Below the pieces are notes generated by a model, which had not been told where the DNA came from, searched no databases, and worked only from the letters and a program-made list of their open reading frames with translations. Made by a program: the position numbers and the translations under genes. From Platismatia glauca (Eukaryota > Ascomycota > Lecanoromycetes > Lecanorales > Parmeliaceae), in contig OY745776.1 in the NCBI GenBank assembly GCA_963556305.1, positions 1 through 64,000 on the forward strand: 64,000 nt of DNA. The letters run 5' to 3'. Position 1 is the first letter of the stretch, and each line of letters opens with the position of its first letter. This document shows positions 21,562 to 33,029 of the stretch, piece by piece.

Positions 21562-23821
21562 ATGCTTCTACCAAACCTTGCCATCGCGGCTGCTGCTACT
21601 TTTACCGCACTTGCCACCGCTCTTCCTACAATCGCCGATCATGTGGTACATGAGAAGCGCAGCGGATCCTCCAGTTGGTCACCGATCCAAGGCGCTAAGC
21701 CCGATGGACGTATCACACTCCCCGTCCGCATTGGCCTGACTGAAAGTAACCTACACCTGGGTGACGGCATTTTGATGGATGTGTCCGATCCTACCAGTGA
21801 GAAGTACGGAAAGCACTTGACTGCAGAAGAGGTATTGAGTTACTCAAGGACAGCGCATCCGACATGACTAACTTCCGAGCAGATCATAGACCTATTCGCG
21901 CCTCAGCCCGGGACTATTGACGCCGTACGCAATTGGCTCGTATCCTCTGGCATCGAATCGTCTCGTATATCTTTATCACGTGGTAGGAATTGGCTCAACG
22001 TTAACGCCAGTATCGCCGAAGTCGAAGCCCTCTTGAAGACCGAGTACAAGGTGTATGAGCATTCTACTGGACAGAAACACATTGCTTGCGAAGAATACAG
22101 CGTCCCACAAGACATTTCGGAGCATATTGACCTCATCATGCCAACTGTCCACTTCGACACCAAAATTGTAGGAGATCCGGAGCAGCGCAAAAAGAAGCGT
22201 GACACACCAGACTTTCGGCCTGGTAACTCAGACAACAATGGCTTTCTGCCCAAAAAAGGCCCGACAATCCTCGGCCCCGGCGCGGATCCTGACATTGCTC
22301 CCCAACCTTTTGCTCTGACAACATGCAACACGCAAATTACCCCAGATTGTCTCCGCGCACTTTATAATTTCACCAATGGGACTCTCGCCAAGTCTTCCTA
22401 CGGTATTGTCGAATATACTCCTCAAGCGTATCTGCAGTCGGATCTCAACCTTTTCTACAGCAACCTAGCGCGGGAGATTCCTTCTGGCACTGCGCCAATA
22501 TTCGATTCGATTGATGGCGGAGTAGACCAGACGACTACCCAGAGCTTTAACGATAACGGAGAGTCTGATCTTGACTTGCAGTATGCTATCGCCCTTGGTA
22601 TGTCGAACTCACTATGACTTCTGCCTCTTCCATCCTTCATGTACTAATACTCCGCAGTGTACCCCCAGCAGGTGACCTTGTATCAGACCGGCGATCTTGT
22701 CGAAGGTGCATCCTTCAACAACTTTCTCGACGCCATCGATGCATCGTACTGCACGTCAGGTGGCGGAGACAATCCTACTTAGTATGCTCACCTGTCTGAG
22801 ACATTGATTACCATCAGCTGAATAAATCCAAGTGACGCAACATACCCCGATCCCAATTCTGGAGGCTATAAGAGCCACGATTGTGGAAGATACACTCCTA
22901 CGTCTGTCATATCGACTTCGTATGGCTCCAACGAAGCAGATTTACCAGCCGCGTATGAAATACGACAATGTAATGAGTGAGTCAACCTTCCGCCTTAATC
23001 TAGGAAATAACGTGACTGATACCTCAACGTTGTAGGTACATGAAGCTCGGTATGCAGGGTGTCACCATCTTGTACTCGTCTGGTGACAACGGCGTTGCGG
23101 GAAATGGCGGCGAATGCTGCACCAAGGCCAAGTGTGCCGGCGGGACCTACAACACGGGCAAATCAGGCACATTCAACCCGTCCTTCCCTGGAACCTGGTA
23201 TGTATCCCTGGACAAAACCTCGGGGAGGTTTCTCTATTCTGGAACCTGCGAAGGCTGACTTCAAAATTGCGCAGCCCCTACGTCACCTCAGTAGGCGCGA
23301 CGCAAATTGTTCCCGGCGCCAGCGTTACTGCGCCTGAGGAAGCCTGCGAGACCGTCATATACTCTGGCGGTGGATTCAGCAACGTATTCGCCATGCCGTC
23401 CTACCAATCCTCCGCCGTTGCAACCTACTACAAGAACCATAAGCCCACATACACCGCGACGCAGTACAACAACTCCCAAACCGTTCGAGGCTTCCCCGAT
23501 GTTGCCGCCAACGGCGCGAACTATGTCGTCGCGGTTGACGGCAGTCTCAGCTTGGTCTACGGCACCTCCGCCTCATCGCCTACTTTCGGCAGCGTTATTA
23601 CACTCATCAATGAGCAACGTGTCAATGCTGGAAAGGCGGCAGTCGGCTTCATCAACCCTACTTTGTACGCAAATCCATCCATTCTCAACGACATCACTTC
23701 CGGCGGGAACCAAGGATGTGGAACTGCTGGTTTTACTGCCGTCGCTGGCTGGGACCCCGTCACGGGACTGGGTACTCCGAACTATGGGAAAATGTTGAGC
23801 GTTTTCATGGGTCTGCCTTGA
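21562..23821 (+). CDS. Secreted sedolisin / tripeptidyl-peptidase (S53)
   Basis: Model: exons 21562-21831, 21883-22597, 22658-22781, 22833-22976, 23036-23197 and 23275-23821 (653 aa). The introns are 51-77 nt, phases agree throughout, and conserved family text is restored across each join. The start gives a signal peptide (MLLPNLAIAAAATFTALATALP). The pro-domain runs to about residue 200 and ends in a basic stretch with KKKR, a likely kexin-type processing site. The catalytic domain shows the Glu/Asp pair in NGESDLDLQ, the SSGDNGVAG loop, PYVTSVGATQ, and the serine motif YGTSASSP near the C-terminus. The closing DPVTGLGTPNYGKM holds residues that bind calcium in the family. Sedolisins are acid serine-carboxyl peptidases that remove tripeptides or cut inside proteins; fungi secrete them for nutrition or host attack. 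The gene appears intact and the length is usual. Confidence 0.93.
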
Positions 23822-24350
23822 AAGCCTGGATTGCAACAAAAGCAAAGCAGAGTCACCGTGTGAGAGAAATGTTTTTTTTTGAACTCTGTAACAGCACTGG
23901 TGTCTAAGATAGCTTTCTCTTTGTAAGATTTGTCTTCGACTACTGAATCAGATATGTTGTATTTGATTCCTACAAAACGATTCGCACGGTGACTGTAGTA
24001 TTATTTGGATGATATAGTCATTCTATCTAGGGTTTATTCGGCCACATCGTCCCAATAGGACATTCTGCCTTGCTGGAGAAGATATAACCATGCTCCTATT
24101 ACTCGTAATTAAGGGTAACACATTTCTGGGCACACGTCGCCCCTAAAGCGTACTCTGATACTTTGCTGACTAGCGCCCGTTTTCTGGTTCTTACCTAGAT
24201 ACGACATCTGATTCCCGATCTCAGCATTCATCGCGAGACAACGACAACGTTGAACGAAGTGTTCTCAACCAAATTCGAGACTTTATTCCCAATTTTATTC
24301 GGAATACGTAATCGAGGAAAGCTACGCTCGCGAATCCTCCGGATAATGCA
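23822..24350. other. Spacer between convergent genes
   Basis: Lies between the 3' ends of the sedolisin and the carbonic anhydrase genes and should contain both 3' UTRs. It is AT-rich with several poly(A)/poly(T) runs. No other feature is seen. Confidence 0.55.
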
Positions 24351-25051
24351 TCAGACCTTCAACTCCCTCACAAGCCCTGTCTCCGTATCCAACGCCAGCC
24401 CTCTAATCTCCACCCCAGCCAAGACCTTCGAACTCCTCAGCACCTCCACGTCTACCTTGATGGTCTTTTCAAAATCAGCCACGTCAATACAGCCGTAGGA
24501 CTCCGTAGCATCAACCTCCTCCGCCGCATCCGGTGTCCTCGCCTTTGCCTCGCTGCGGATCTGGTCGTCGGTGAGATGAGTAACGCCGCAGTCTGCTCCA
24601 ACATTAGCCTGCGCAATCGCGACCCGTCACGCCAACAAGGGTCCCAAGCAGCAGAAGGAAGCAGTGTGCACTTGCCAGTGTGGTGAACGACGAGCACGGC
24701 CTGCGCGTTCGCCAAAGATCGCAGCACAGTGATGCTGGTGATGGCGTCTCTGGTGGCACGGCCTCCCGCATTCCGGTAGACGGCGGTGCGGAACTCGGGG
24801 CCGAAGAACTGCTCCGGGACGCAGCGCGGGTCAAGACAGGTCACTGGACGGAATCGCGGTCAGCGTGGGTGCTACCCGTCAAGCGGCTGTTCCAGCGAGC
24901 GCGGATCTGGGAACGAACAAATGATAAACGCCCCGCCGGCCTGGGAGGCCACAGCGCGCATCTGGTCCATCGTGGGAGGCGTTTTCCACGTCTCTGCGAA
25001 TTTGCGGTTGTTTTCGAGGAAACCTTGAATTTCGGAGTCGGTAGCTGCCAT
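24351..25051 (-). CDS. Beta-class carbonic anhydrase-like protein
   Basis: Model on the minus strand: exons 25051-24919, 24843-24676 and 24592-24351 (180 aa). The first intron (75 nt) begins GTTCGT, a weak donor, so this join is less certain. The second (83 nt) is a GC-AG intron with the donor G|GCAAGT, and it restores the HTDCG motif. The protein has the zinc and catalytic residues expected for the family: Cys and Asp-Arg in TCLDPR, RNAGGR, and the His and Cys in HHTDCGVTHL. The enzyme interconverts carbon dioxide and bicarbonate. The length fits the short fungal beta-carbonic anhydrases without organelle presequences, so it is probably cytosolic. No signal peptide is seen. It is convergent with the sedolisin gene. 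Confidence 0.85.
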
Positions 25052-26824
25052 TCTTGCGGTACAGTTTGATGGTAAGTATGAATTGAGACGAGATTCGAGG
25101 AATAGGAGGCAAGTTTGTAAATGTGCGACTGGAGAGTGGGATTTATATTCACCTGGGAAAGTACAGACTCAAGGTATGAGGGTCCTCATTGCTAATGCGT
25201 CTGACTGACAAAGCAAGCTCGAAAGGTCCCGTGATTAGTATTCAATTCGCGACCGAGGTTCTTTACAAATACAAAGCCGCGTGATGCCATTTTTGCTTGC
25301 GTAATTGGATAGTTTGAGAGTTTTCATCCGTCATCGCATTCTGGGCAATGCACACCATGACTAAAGGGACGCGGATCTCGTAGCGTCTCCCACGCTCGTT
25401 CTCCAATGTGCATACCTCAATATGCTTTTGAGGATGGATCCCTACCCATATCCCTGCTGCCAGGCTTATACATCTGGCTGATGAAGCAGGCGTGATGACT
25501 TTTCGTGATGGTATTCGTTCGGTAACCGGAGTTGCTGACCATGCATACATTGGCACCGTACAGGCACTGCTTGCTCAAACGGTCTTCTGCAGATATCTCG
25601 ATGGTCATCATATCCAAGGTTGTCAACCAACGAGATTACCAACCTCATTACTTTTACCATCCTGCATCTCCAAAAACATCTTTCCACCTATACCCTGCTG
25701 TCGACATTCTTCCTCCAATCAGAATCTCGAATTGTGTAGCTTCAGGCCCTGCTCTGGACCCTCCACGAGAGCCTGCCCTTGGACAGTAAAGAACATTCGA
25801 TCCTCCACTCCATGATAGCAGATTTTCACCCCGCTGAATCCGCAGTGATCCGGTCCTTTTGAGAAGAACAGAAAAGGTCGCTTGTGCCAAGCTTCCCCGG
25901 CCGCTGCTTTTGAGCTTGTCAAAATTTCATCGAAGAGGGTCTCCTTTCAATGACTATCCGAGTCGTAATGCCGTCGTTCGAGCCAGGATTCGCCTCGTGG
26001 GTGCAATCAACGCGGATATGAAACCAAGCATCTGGCAGGCGGCAGTGGTAGAACCGAGTAGGATAGGGGAAGGGGAGGTTGATGAACCGGCGACCCGGGG
26101 AGAAAGAGACTGAGGATCCTAGGAAGCGGAAGCAGCTCGCGTAGACTTCTCGGAAGGTGATATTCCTCGTTGCCGCTGGTACCACAGAAAGTGACACGTC
26201 GTGATCGCCGATTCGGACATCTTACCTGGGGATGAGGCGGCCGGATCAATTGGTGGGTCCGATTGCTCGGAGGACTTCACTACACGGTAGGGTGTGATAA
26301 AAGTACTCTACACAGATGGGTAGCTGGCACACCTTCAGTAGCTCATTCGATCTGCATCTTACCCCACGTCCGAGGTCTTCCGAGAAGCTTCAAAGTAGCG
26401 CCAACTAGAGAGACGCCTACTCTAACCTGAGAGTTTGAAAATGTTCTCTATGCTATCTCAAGGTGTGGTGGACGCAATTAAGGCAAACATTCCGTGTATA
26501 AAGCTAACAATTGAAGATCACAATACAAGTGAATATCAGGGCATCTTTTCTTTGCACGAAAACGATGATACGCAGCTCCATGTCTCTATCAGACTTGAGA
26601 CCTTCTCCACCAAAGGCTGACACGAAAGGGGTGATGATATTGACCATAATATCGAGTATCGACATTCTTTCACCTTTCACCTCCTCAACTAACAGAAAAC
26701 TCTGCCCAAGCAAGTATTTATCGGAAGTCTCGACATATCGTTAGCGTGTCCAGCAGAGAAGTTCACGGTACGAACAAGAAACTTCTGCTCCGCTTGATGA
26801 GATTGATATTTTTCCTGATGAGTA
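25052..26824. other. Gene-poor spacer of 1.8 kb
   Basis: No gene is recognised. Overlapping open frames of 60-107 codons on both strands between 25.26 and 26.25 kb show no family features, and no sensible splicing joins them. It includes the upstream region of the carbonic anhydrase gene. Confidence 0.5.
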
Positions 26825-28585
26825 TCAATCGTGCTTCCTCCTCCGCACCCTAATGTGAGCCGATTGCATAGGCCAGATGTTATCTCCAAACACCATATTT
26901 TTGGGGCGTTTCTCTAATGGCTTGATGTCTTAGTTTATCGTGACATAGGCAATCATGAGTTTCAGTAGCTGGGTCGCGAACCAGCGACCGGGACTGGAAA
27001 TGTGTTAGCAGAAGGATCAAAGACCAGCAGCCGAGAGCACGAATAGCACTAACCAGGCAGAGCGGCCATGGCCCCACCTCAGAAAAGTGTCGCTACTCTG
27101 CGTGGCATCCACTCTATCATCCATCCGTGCAAAGCGAAAATGGTCGTACTCGTCTGGTCTGTTGTAGAATCTATCATCCATGTGCACTGCCTGTACCGGT
27201 GCTCCAATCCAAGTGCCTCGAGCAACCCTTTCGCCGCCAGGCAGAAGGAGGCCATCCTCAGGTATTACCTCTCTCAACAAACCACTAGAGGCTAAAGGAT
27301 ATATCCGCAAGCTCTCTCGTATGGCGCTATCGATCAAAACCAACTTTCTTATCGCTACTAGATCGGACCAGTCACTCTCCGATTGGAACGTTTTGGCCGC
27401 TTCTTCGCGCAAGGTGCTGTAGATACTGATCTCAGAAGGCACAGCCAGAATGTCCACGAAGACAATTGTCCCCACTAAAGCACTAGTAGAGAGCGCTGCG
27501 AATGCCTACCCACTAGTGATCAATAAAGGTCTTCAGGATTTGGGAGGACGAAAGTTACCAGGAGAAGGAATTGTTCGGCGAGGATATCTGGGTCATCGAA
27601 AATCATGCTGCTTTTGCTGTCCATTGCCACCTTGACTGCCTGGGTCACAAAGTCATTAGACTCGTCTTTCGGCAACCCAGTGTGCCCTTTTTGCGCATAC
27701 TCTTGCATGCGCGCTTTGATGAGCGGCACCAAGATCCTCAGAGTCCGGGCTTTGTAGATTCGCAAGGGCAGGCCGACAATGGCGCCGATCAACGGACGTA
27801 TGAGCCAAGGTATCTGCCTAACAATCACCGTCCCAAGACCCATGAGCATATTTAGACCGCTCATGTTATGTAGATACACCTGATCTCGACACAGGGCAAA
27901 ACCAAATAGAGTCCGGCTTCCAGCTCTATCAGCGACCATTTTCGTCATCTTCTGTAAGGTCACATCATGCCAGTCCTCATCCAGACCCATTACATCATCG
28001 ACGCTGGCGCGAATCTCGTCATACATATCGGCTTGGGTACAGTGAAGTCTCTTCGTAAGGCAGCGGCCTACAACGTTGTCAAGGAATTTGACGGTGACAC
28101 TGTGCTCGATGCTATTGTTCATGTACTTCACGGCGTGTTTCTCTTCTTGCAACTTGCGTACTGATAGTATGCTTTCTGGCTGCGCTATGAGCCATTGTAT
28201 ATGCTCCTGGGGTAGCAGCAACTGAGACTTGAAGCTGATGCTGGGCACCAAGAATGCGCTTCCGTTTCTGCCAAACTAAAGAGAGACGATGAGAGGAGTC
28301 ATGAGGTGTTCAAGGACTTAGAGCGGCGACTCACTTGAGTGTAGCCATCTGCGAGAGTCTGTATACTGTTCTTCCACTGACGCAATGACGCCCGTGCTTG
28401 CTGAAAACCTCATTCCGAAGGCCGGCCCATGGCAAGTTATCCGTTGATGCTATCGAAGGTGTCAAGTATTTCCTGTACACAAGACTAGACAAGAGCACAA
28501 TGAGTGACGAAACGCCAACGATGGCCATGGGCAACAAAAAGCTAGTGCCGGAGTTGGGGACGAAAATGTCGCACAAGTCGAACAT
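26825..28585 (-). pseudogene. Cytochrome P450, frameshifted and truncated
   Basis: On the minus strand, exon 1 begins at 28585 with a membrane anchor (FLLPMAIVGVSSLIVLLSSL) and the conserved NLPWAGLRNE. Near 28399 one base is missing. After it the family sequence continues in another frame (ARASLRQWKNSIQTLADGYTQ) to the donor at 28333. Exons 28275-27559 and 27505-27054 are intact, with the I-helix-region AFAALSTSALVG, the ExxR motif ESLRIYP and FRFARMD. The fourth exon starts at 26993 and completes the heme-cysteine motif FLRWGHGRSACPG. An in-frame TAA at 26930-26932 stands where family members have a Tyr codon (Asn-Tyr-Asp). The old C-terminus (DIKPLEKRPKNMVFGD and basic tail) still reads to 26825. 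The frameshift could be a sequencing error, but together with the early stop it argues for a dying gene. Such P450s oxidise small molecules in secondary metabolism or detoxification. Confidence 0.8.
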
Positions 28586-29483
28586 GGCGAAATTGACGTT
28601 AGTGTGTAGCTGTAATCTAGTTGTCAATGTGCTATGACTTTCTGCTAGCTGGCCGAAGGTCTCAACGCATTTGAACCTTTTCAAGGATAGGGAGGCTAAG
28701 ACAATGGATGGAAGAACCAGTGCTCAATACCATGTAGATCCTAGGAGAGGGGGCGAAAGCGGTGAGAGGTCGCCGATACTACAAGTAGTGCGCGAGGTCG
28801 GTCAGTCGTGTACTCTCTCACACGAATATCAATACAAAACGTCGATACACAGGCTGAAGCGCGTAGTGTGATGAAAGCTCAGGGTGAAAAAAGCAATTCG
28901 AGAGCAGATGGCGAAAGCCAGTTGGCCCAGTTAGGCTAAACCTTCCGCAGTCCCGCGTATTGACAGCGCCTGCCGCCTACGAGGAGATGATGACGACGCC
29001 TCGCATACTAGGCTTATTGGGCAATATCAAGCCCTCGATGAGGTTCAAGAGAATCGATTCACTGGGGTAGGCAGTCAGAAAACGGAAGAAGGATACACAT
29101 GACAGGGCCCTGCGGTGTAGGGTACTCCCGTGTCTCCGACTTTTATAGAAGGCGTTGGCGGCGAGATCGATCATTATGGCTTCATTTTCGGCTGGAGCGT
29201 TCTGATTGGTCGAGCTGAGAGGTTGGTTACCTTACATGACTAGCGTAGTCGGCCACTAAGGCATTACTTCAGGATAGTATATGATGCAGTTAATCAATCA
29301 ATCAATCAAACCTGCCGCCTCGCTCTCCATCTGACCGTTGCACCAGGCCATGATGCATCCTATGCATATCAATTCATGGAAACGAATGCCTACCTTCACC
29401 GAACGATGACACGTCCCGGGAACTTACGAATTGTGTGGAGCCATCCTAGCCATGTCTCTTCATCTCCTCAACCGCTGCCCGCG
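28586..29483. other. Spacer with (AATC)n repeat
   Basis: No gene is seen. It contains the upstream region of the P450 pseudogene, a short (aatc)n microsatellite at about 29292-29308, and the 3' flank of the GH128-like gene. Confidence 0.5.
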
Positions 29484-30245
29484 TCAGTGAATTGGCTTGA
29501 TGGGCTGATCCCACTGCAATTTCATCATCAAATCCGTGAACCGCCCATCCGGCTCCATCAGTTGCGCCGCGGGACTCACAAACCCATCCGCCAGCTTACG
29601 CATGCAGCCAAAGAATCCATACTCGAAGATCCACTCCGTCTCATCCATAAAGTTGGCAAGTTGAACCGTAAAGCCGTACACACTAGCCTTATCGTGCGCG
29701 GTCGACGCGATCTCCGAAACGATGATGGGCCTGCGGTACCTAGCGTGCATGGCTTTCAGGTAGCGAATGCACTCGTTGCCGTCGGTACCGTAGTAGTGGA
29801 GGCCGACGTAGTCCGGTGGGGCGGAGGCAGTGAGGTGCATGAACTCTTCGAGCCATCTCTGCCCATTCTCATCATTGGACACCGAGGGACCCACGAGTTT
29901 CTTCCCCCGGTGCTGTCGCAAAGGCACCATCTGGTTGTGCCAAGCCTGCGCCGCGCGTTGCGGAGTTATGTTGTTCTTGTCGGGCTCGTTGAAGAAATGG
30001 ATGATGGGTTGCTTGCTGTTGAGTATATTCTGCCAATCTCCACCGGAGAGTTGCGCTTCGAGGTGGACCATGGGTCGGTAGGGTGCTCGGCCGTGGAGTT
30101 CGGGGGGGCTCCAGGTGTTCCAGTTGCTGACGGAGGAGATTGGGCCGTGGAAATCGCATTGATTCATGGCCCATGGTACTCCCGGATTGCCGGGACCGGA
30201 GCTATTAGTCCAGTCCCAGAGGAGACAGCGTTTTTTGACTACCAT
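29484..30245 (-). CDS. GH128-like glycoside hydrolase (Asl1-type catalytic core)
   Basis: Intronless, 253 aa, from ATG at 30245 to the stop at 29484. The protein starts MVVKKRCLLWDWTNSS, as in this family, then shows MVHLEAQL, the acid/base motif FFNEPDKNN, the fold motifs LVGPSVSNDE and YVGLHYYGTDGNECIRYL, the nucleophile-region Glu in IIVSEIAS, and a late EWIFEYGFFG segment. Family members are TIM-barrel beta-1,3-glucanases acting on fungal or plant glucans. There is no signal peptide, so the protein is probably intracellular or leaves by another route. A longer open frame on the opposite strand (29376-30251) is a shadow. Two TTAGGG copies lie about 50 bases upstream of the start. Confidence 0.87.
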   Translation of the reverse strand: MVVKKRCLLWDWTNSSGPGNPGVPWAMNQCDFHGPISSVSNWNTWSPPELHGRAPYRPMVHLEAQLSGGDWQNILNSKQPIIHFFNEPDKNNITPQRAAQAWHNQMVPLRQHRGKKLVGPSVSNDENGQRWLEEFMHLTASAPPDYVGLHYYGTDGNECIRYLKAMHARYRRPIIVSEIASTAHDKASVYGFTVQLANFMDETEWIFEYGFFGCMRKLADGFVSPAAQLMEPDGRFTDLMMKLQWDQPIKPIH

Positions 30246-32207
30246 GGTTGACACTTGATACAAGTGTGATTATGTTTTCAAGAGGGAGGTTTTTCTTTAG
30301 GGTTAGGGCTGCTGCTCGAGTATGGGCGCAAAGAATTGCGGTTGGCGCGCGAGGAGTTCGAGTCTGTTTCAAGAAATGTGAGTATGGTGTCAGGAACCAC
30401 ACTTGGTTCTTATAGTATCACAGCAATATTCACTGCGTTCTATATTTGAAGCTGAGGTGAGTAGTTGAACGCGAAACACGTGGCGCGCACGCCGTACAGA
30501 CTCCCGAAGGAAGCACAGCCCGCAGGAATTGATGAAACCTACCCAAAGATAAAACCTTAGGGAAGCACAGCCCAAGATGGATCTCTGCTGCAGCAGTAAA
30601 GAGAGCAAGAAGCAATTCTATTGTTTTTGTGCTTACTTAGGCCGGGAAGCAAGGCTTGGGAATATTGGTGGTCATGAACGATTTGCCATGCCCACCCCGG
30701 AATCACATTCCGCTATGACAAGTATCAACCCTATTTGACTGTACACACCTGCGAAAGCCTCGACAATGATCCAAAGCATCATGCATCCCTGTCTTCCTAA
30801 ATGGGATCTGACATCCACCTCCTCCAAACGTGTTACACAAGGGGGAGGCGTATGATTGCTGCTCGACATCCATTGCTGCTCGACATCCGTTCCAGAATCA
30901 AAGTGCATCCCATTCTTTATAGTCTGAGACTCTCAGACCTTTCCCGAATCTCCGCTTGCTCCAATACTCAATCGCTCTAGGAGCGTACGCTTACCCCCGT
31001 TCGTGCCCTTTCAAGAGCGGGCGAATGATTCCTCTGATGTTGCCGGACGTAAGAACAGCGTACTACCGGAATTTGACTTATTCTCGATGACCCAAGTAGA
31101 CACTTCTCAAAGGAGACTCTATCGCCGCGGATAGAGGGTAGCTCCATTACAGTAACGTACAAAGTACATCTGTCAAGCGGATGAAGCAGAGACCCTCCAT
31201 CATGGTACGATGACTTCATTCTTAAAGAAGGAAAGAGGCCAGCAAGTGTGAAATCTCGTGGTACTGGTCAGCTCGGTTGGATAAGAAATGCACAAAAGGA
31301 GATGCATAGAACATCTCCCGCCCAGCAAGTGTGAATACTCGATAGCAATACAAACGCATTCAAAAGACTTCATGGCCTCGATAATTTTCGTAGTGTGGTT
31401 TTCCAATCATGTCGCATCAGGCCAGAAGATGGTCTAGGGACCGGGTACCCAGACATGGTCCTTTGGATATGGCCCTTTGACTAGCGCTACCAATGGCTGA
31501 CAGTGGCCGTCGAGTAAGAACCCCACTATCGACTGACGACGGATCCAGGGCTTCCACGCAGCTACGACTAGATGTTTACCACTAGTCGTGGTGCCTTAAT
31601 GATCCTTTGGCAAAACCACCTTCCTCAACCCCTGTTTCTTCCCTGTGATCGATGGACCGTGTCATGTTACCAGCTGTTTCCTCCATGAAACGGGCCAGGT
31701 GCGTGCTTCGAATGCGGTACATGGCCAGCCTTTGCCCCGTGGACTAGTGCTTCCCCCTTCAGTGGTACATGCAGTTGCAACGGTAAACCAGCTTCGAGGG
31801 ATTCTGTGTGTCATCCCCCACTTGGAGAAAACACCCATCGTGGACGAGTGATGGGTAGCAAAGAAGGATTGGAATGTTTAGTTATTGCGGTTTGTGAGAA
31901 TTATATTTTGGCTCTCGCAGGCATCGTGGAAAACGCATTACGCGAAGCCGCTGTCCGTGTGACCCCAGCTAACACCATTGCGTGAAGTATGTACATGGAA
32001 TTTGGGTTTTCCCGAAGACGACCAGCCTTTATGGTGAGCCGGACCTAGACGCCACAAATTTCGTCCGAGTCCTGAAATGAACGACTACAAGCGCGAGTGA
32101 GTGTGAGATCCGCCGACCGGCGAGCGAAAGAGAACCATCCGAAACCCAACCAATACACCAACCACCACCTTCCTCTGGATTGCCCAATACCACACGTGCC
32201 TCAGATT
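30246..32207. other. Gene-poor spacer of 2 kb
   Basis: No gene is recognised. It holds a two-copy interstitial telomere motif at 30297-30308, a direct repeat (gaagcacagccc near 30508 and 30564), and another short direct repeat (cagcaagtgtgaa near 31238 and 31322). Open frames are short and without features. Confidence 0.5.
30297..30308 (+). repeat. Interstitial telomere-like motif (TTAGGG)2
   Basis: Two perfect head-to-tail TTAGGG copies, in the orientation opposite to the terminal array, 52 bases upstream of the GH128-like start codon. This could be a site for a Myb/TRF-type factor, a mark of an old break, or chance. Confidence 0.6.
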
Positions 32208-32867
32208 CTACCCGCAGAGTATCGCACCAATGCCGTCGGAAGTAGTGGCAGTGTAAGGCTTACCATTCGTCGGAGTCGTGAAGATAGCCGGGCAATCCGT
32301 AGCCGGAGGAGCGCAGTAAACATCAGTCGTGGTGTTCGTAAGACTAAAGCCCCAGGTACCAAATGGGTTCCCGTTGACCTCACTAAGATCATAGCTGACA
32401 TCCCCGTTCCCTTCGTTTGTATATTCAAATTGCAAGATATTTCCGGAACCGCTCGCTGTGGAGATTTTGAGGGAATGTCCTCCGTCGGAGGATGGGGCAT
32501 AAGCCTCCGAGTATGTCCCTGTGTTGGCGGCCAGAGTAGTTGTGGCGCCGCAAGAAGCGGGGTGTTGTATACAGACGTACAGATAGGTGGGAAAGGTGCA
32601 TTTGTTGACGATCGAAGCCTTTCCTGGGGTACCAGAGCCGGCGCTGGAGGAGTCCGAGCCAGCGCTAGTGGATCCGGAAGAGCTGCTTGAACCGCTAGAG
32701 GAACCCGCGGCGGTGGTGGTAGCCGGGGCCGGTGCTGCGGCGGCTGGCGATGGTGCTGGCGCTGGCCCTGACCATGGATGCTTCCGTGGGGATGGGGCTG
32801 AGACTGTGGTGAGGGCCAAGAATCCTATGACTACCAGAGTGGTGATGGCAAATCCAAAGGAATGCAT
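32208..32867 (-). CDS. BYS1-like small secreted protein
   Basis: Intronless, 219 aa. Residues 1-23 form a signal peptide (MHSFGFAITTLVVIGFLALT). Residues 25-80 are a Pro/Ala- then Ser/Gly-rich linker. The C-terminal domain (about 83-219) begins KASIVNKCTFPTYLYVC and carries the features of the Blastomyces yeast-phase-specific protein 1 (BYS1) family: GTYSEAY, LKISTASGSGNILQFEYT, VSYDLSEVNGNPFG and paired cysteines to the end. Seven cysteines in the domain suggest a disulphide-held, thaumatin-like beta fold. The role of this family is not known. Such proteins are cell-wall or secreted antigens and are often listed as effector candidates. Two copies of a perfect palindrome lie 85-165 bases upstream. 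Confidence 0.85.
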   Translation of the reverse strand: MHSFGFAITTLVVIGFLALTTVSAPSPRKHPWSGPAPAPSPAAAAPAPATTTAAGSSSGSSSSSGSTSAGSDSSSAGSGTPGKASIVNKCTFPTYLYVCIQHPASCGATTTLAANTGTYSEAYAPSSDGGHSLKISTASGSGNILQFEYTNEGNGDVSYDLSEVNGNPFGTWGFSLTNTTTDVYCAPPATDCPAIFTTPTNGKPYTATTSDGIGAILCG

Positions 32868-32950
32868 AGTCGGTCACGCTCTGTGGGAACCGGACTGCAG
32901 TATCGGAATTGGGGAGGTGTATAGAGTTTATGACAAGTATTGAGTCTAAA

Positions 32951-32961
32951 ACGTTCAACGT
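32951..32961. promoter_or_regulatory. Palindrome ACGTTCAACGT, copy 1
   Basis: A perfect 11-base palindrome around a central C, 84 bases upstream of the BYS1-like start. It shares its core with the second copy 64 bases further up. This is a candidate site for a dimeric transcription factor. Confidence 0.45.
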
Positions 32962-33014
32962 CTGACTGGCAGCAAAGAATGTAAATGGTGTTGGTACTGA
33001 TGAAAGAAGGGTTT

Positions 33015-33029
33015 AGACGTTCAACGTCT
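33015..33029. promoter_or_regulatory. Palindrome AGACGTTCAACGTCT, copy 2
   Basis: A perfect 15-base palindrome around a central C, 148 bases upstream of the BYS1-like start. Its inner 11 bases equal copy 1. The two centres are 66 bases apart. Confidence 0.45.

Noticed and set aside
29376..30251. 291-codon open frame on the plus strand
   Set aside because: It is exactly antisense to the GH128-like gene, which has clear family motifs; the plus-strand frame has none.
32097..32690. 197-codon open frame on the plus strand
   Set aside because: Antisense shadow of the BYS1-like gene; Arg/Gly/Ser-rich as expected from the complement of its Ser/Gly linker.
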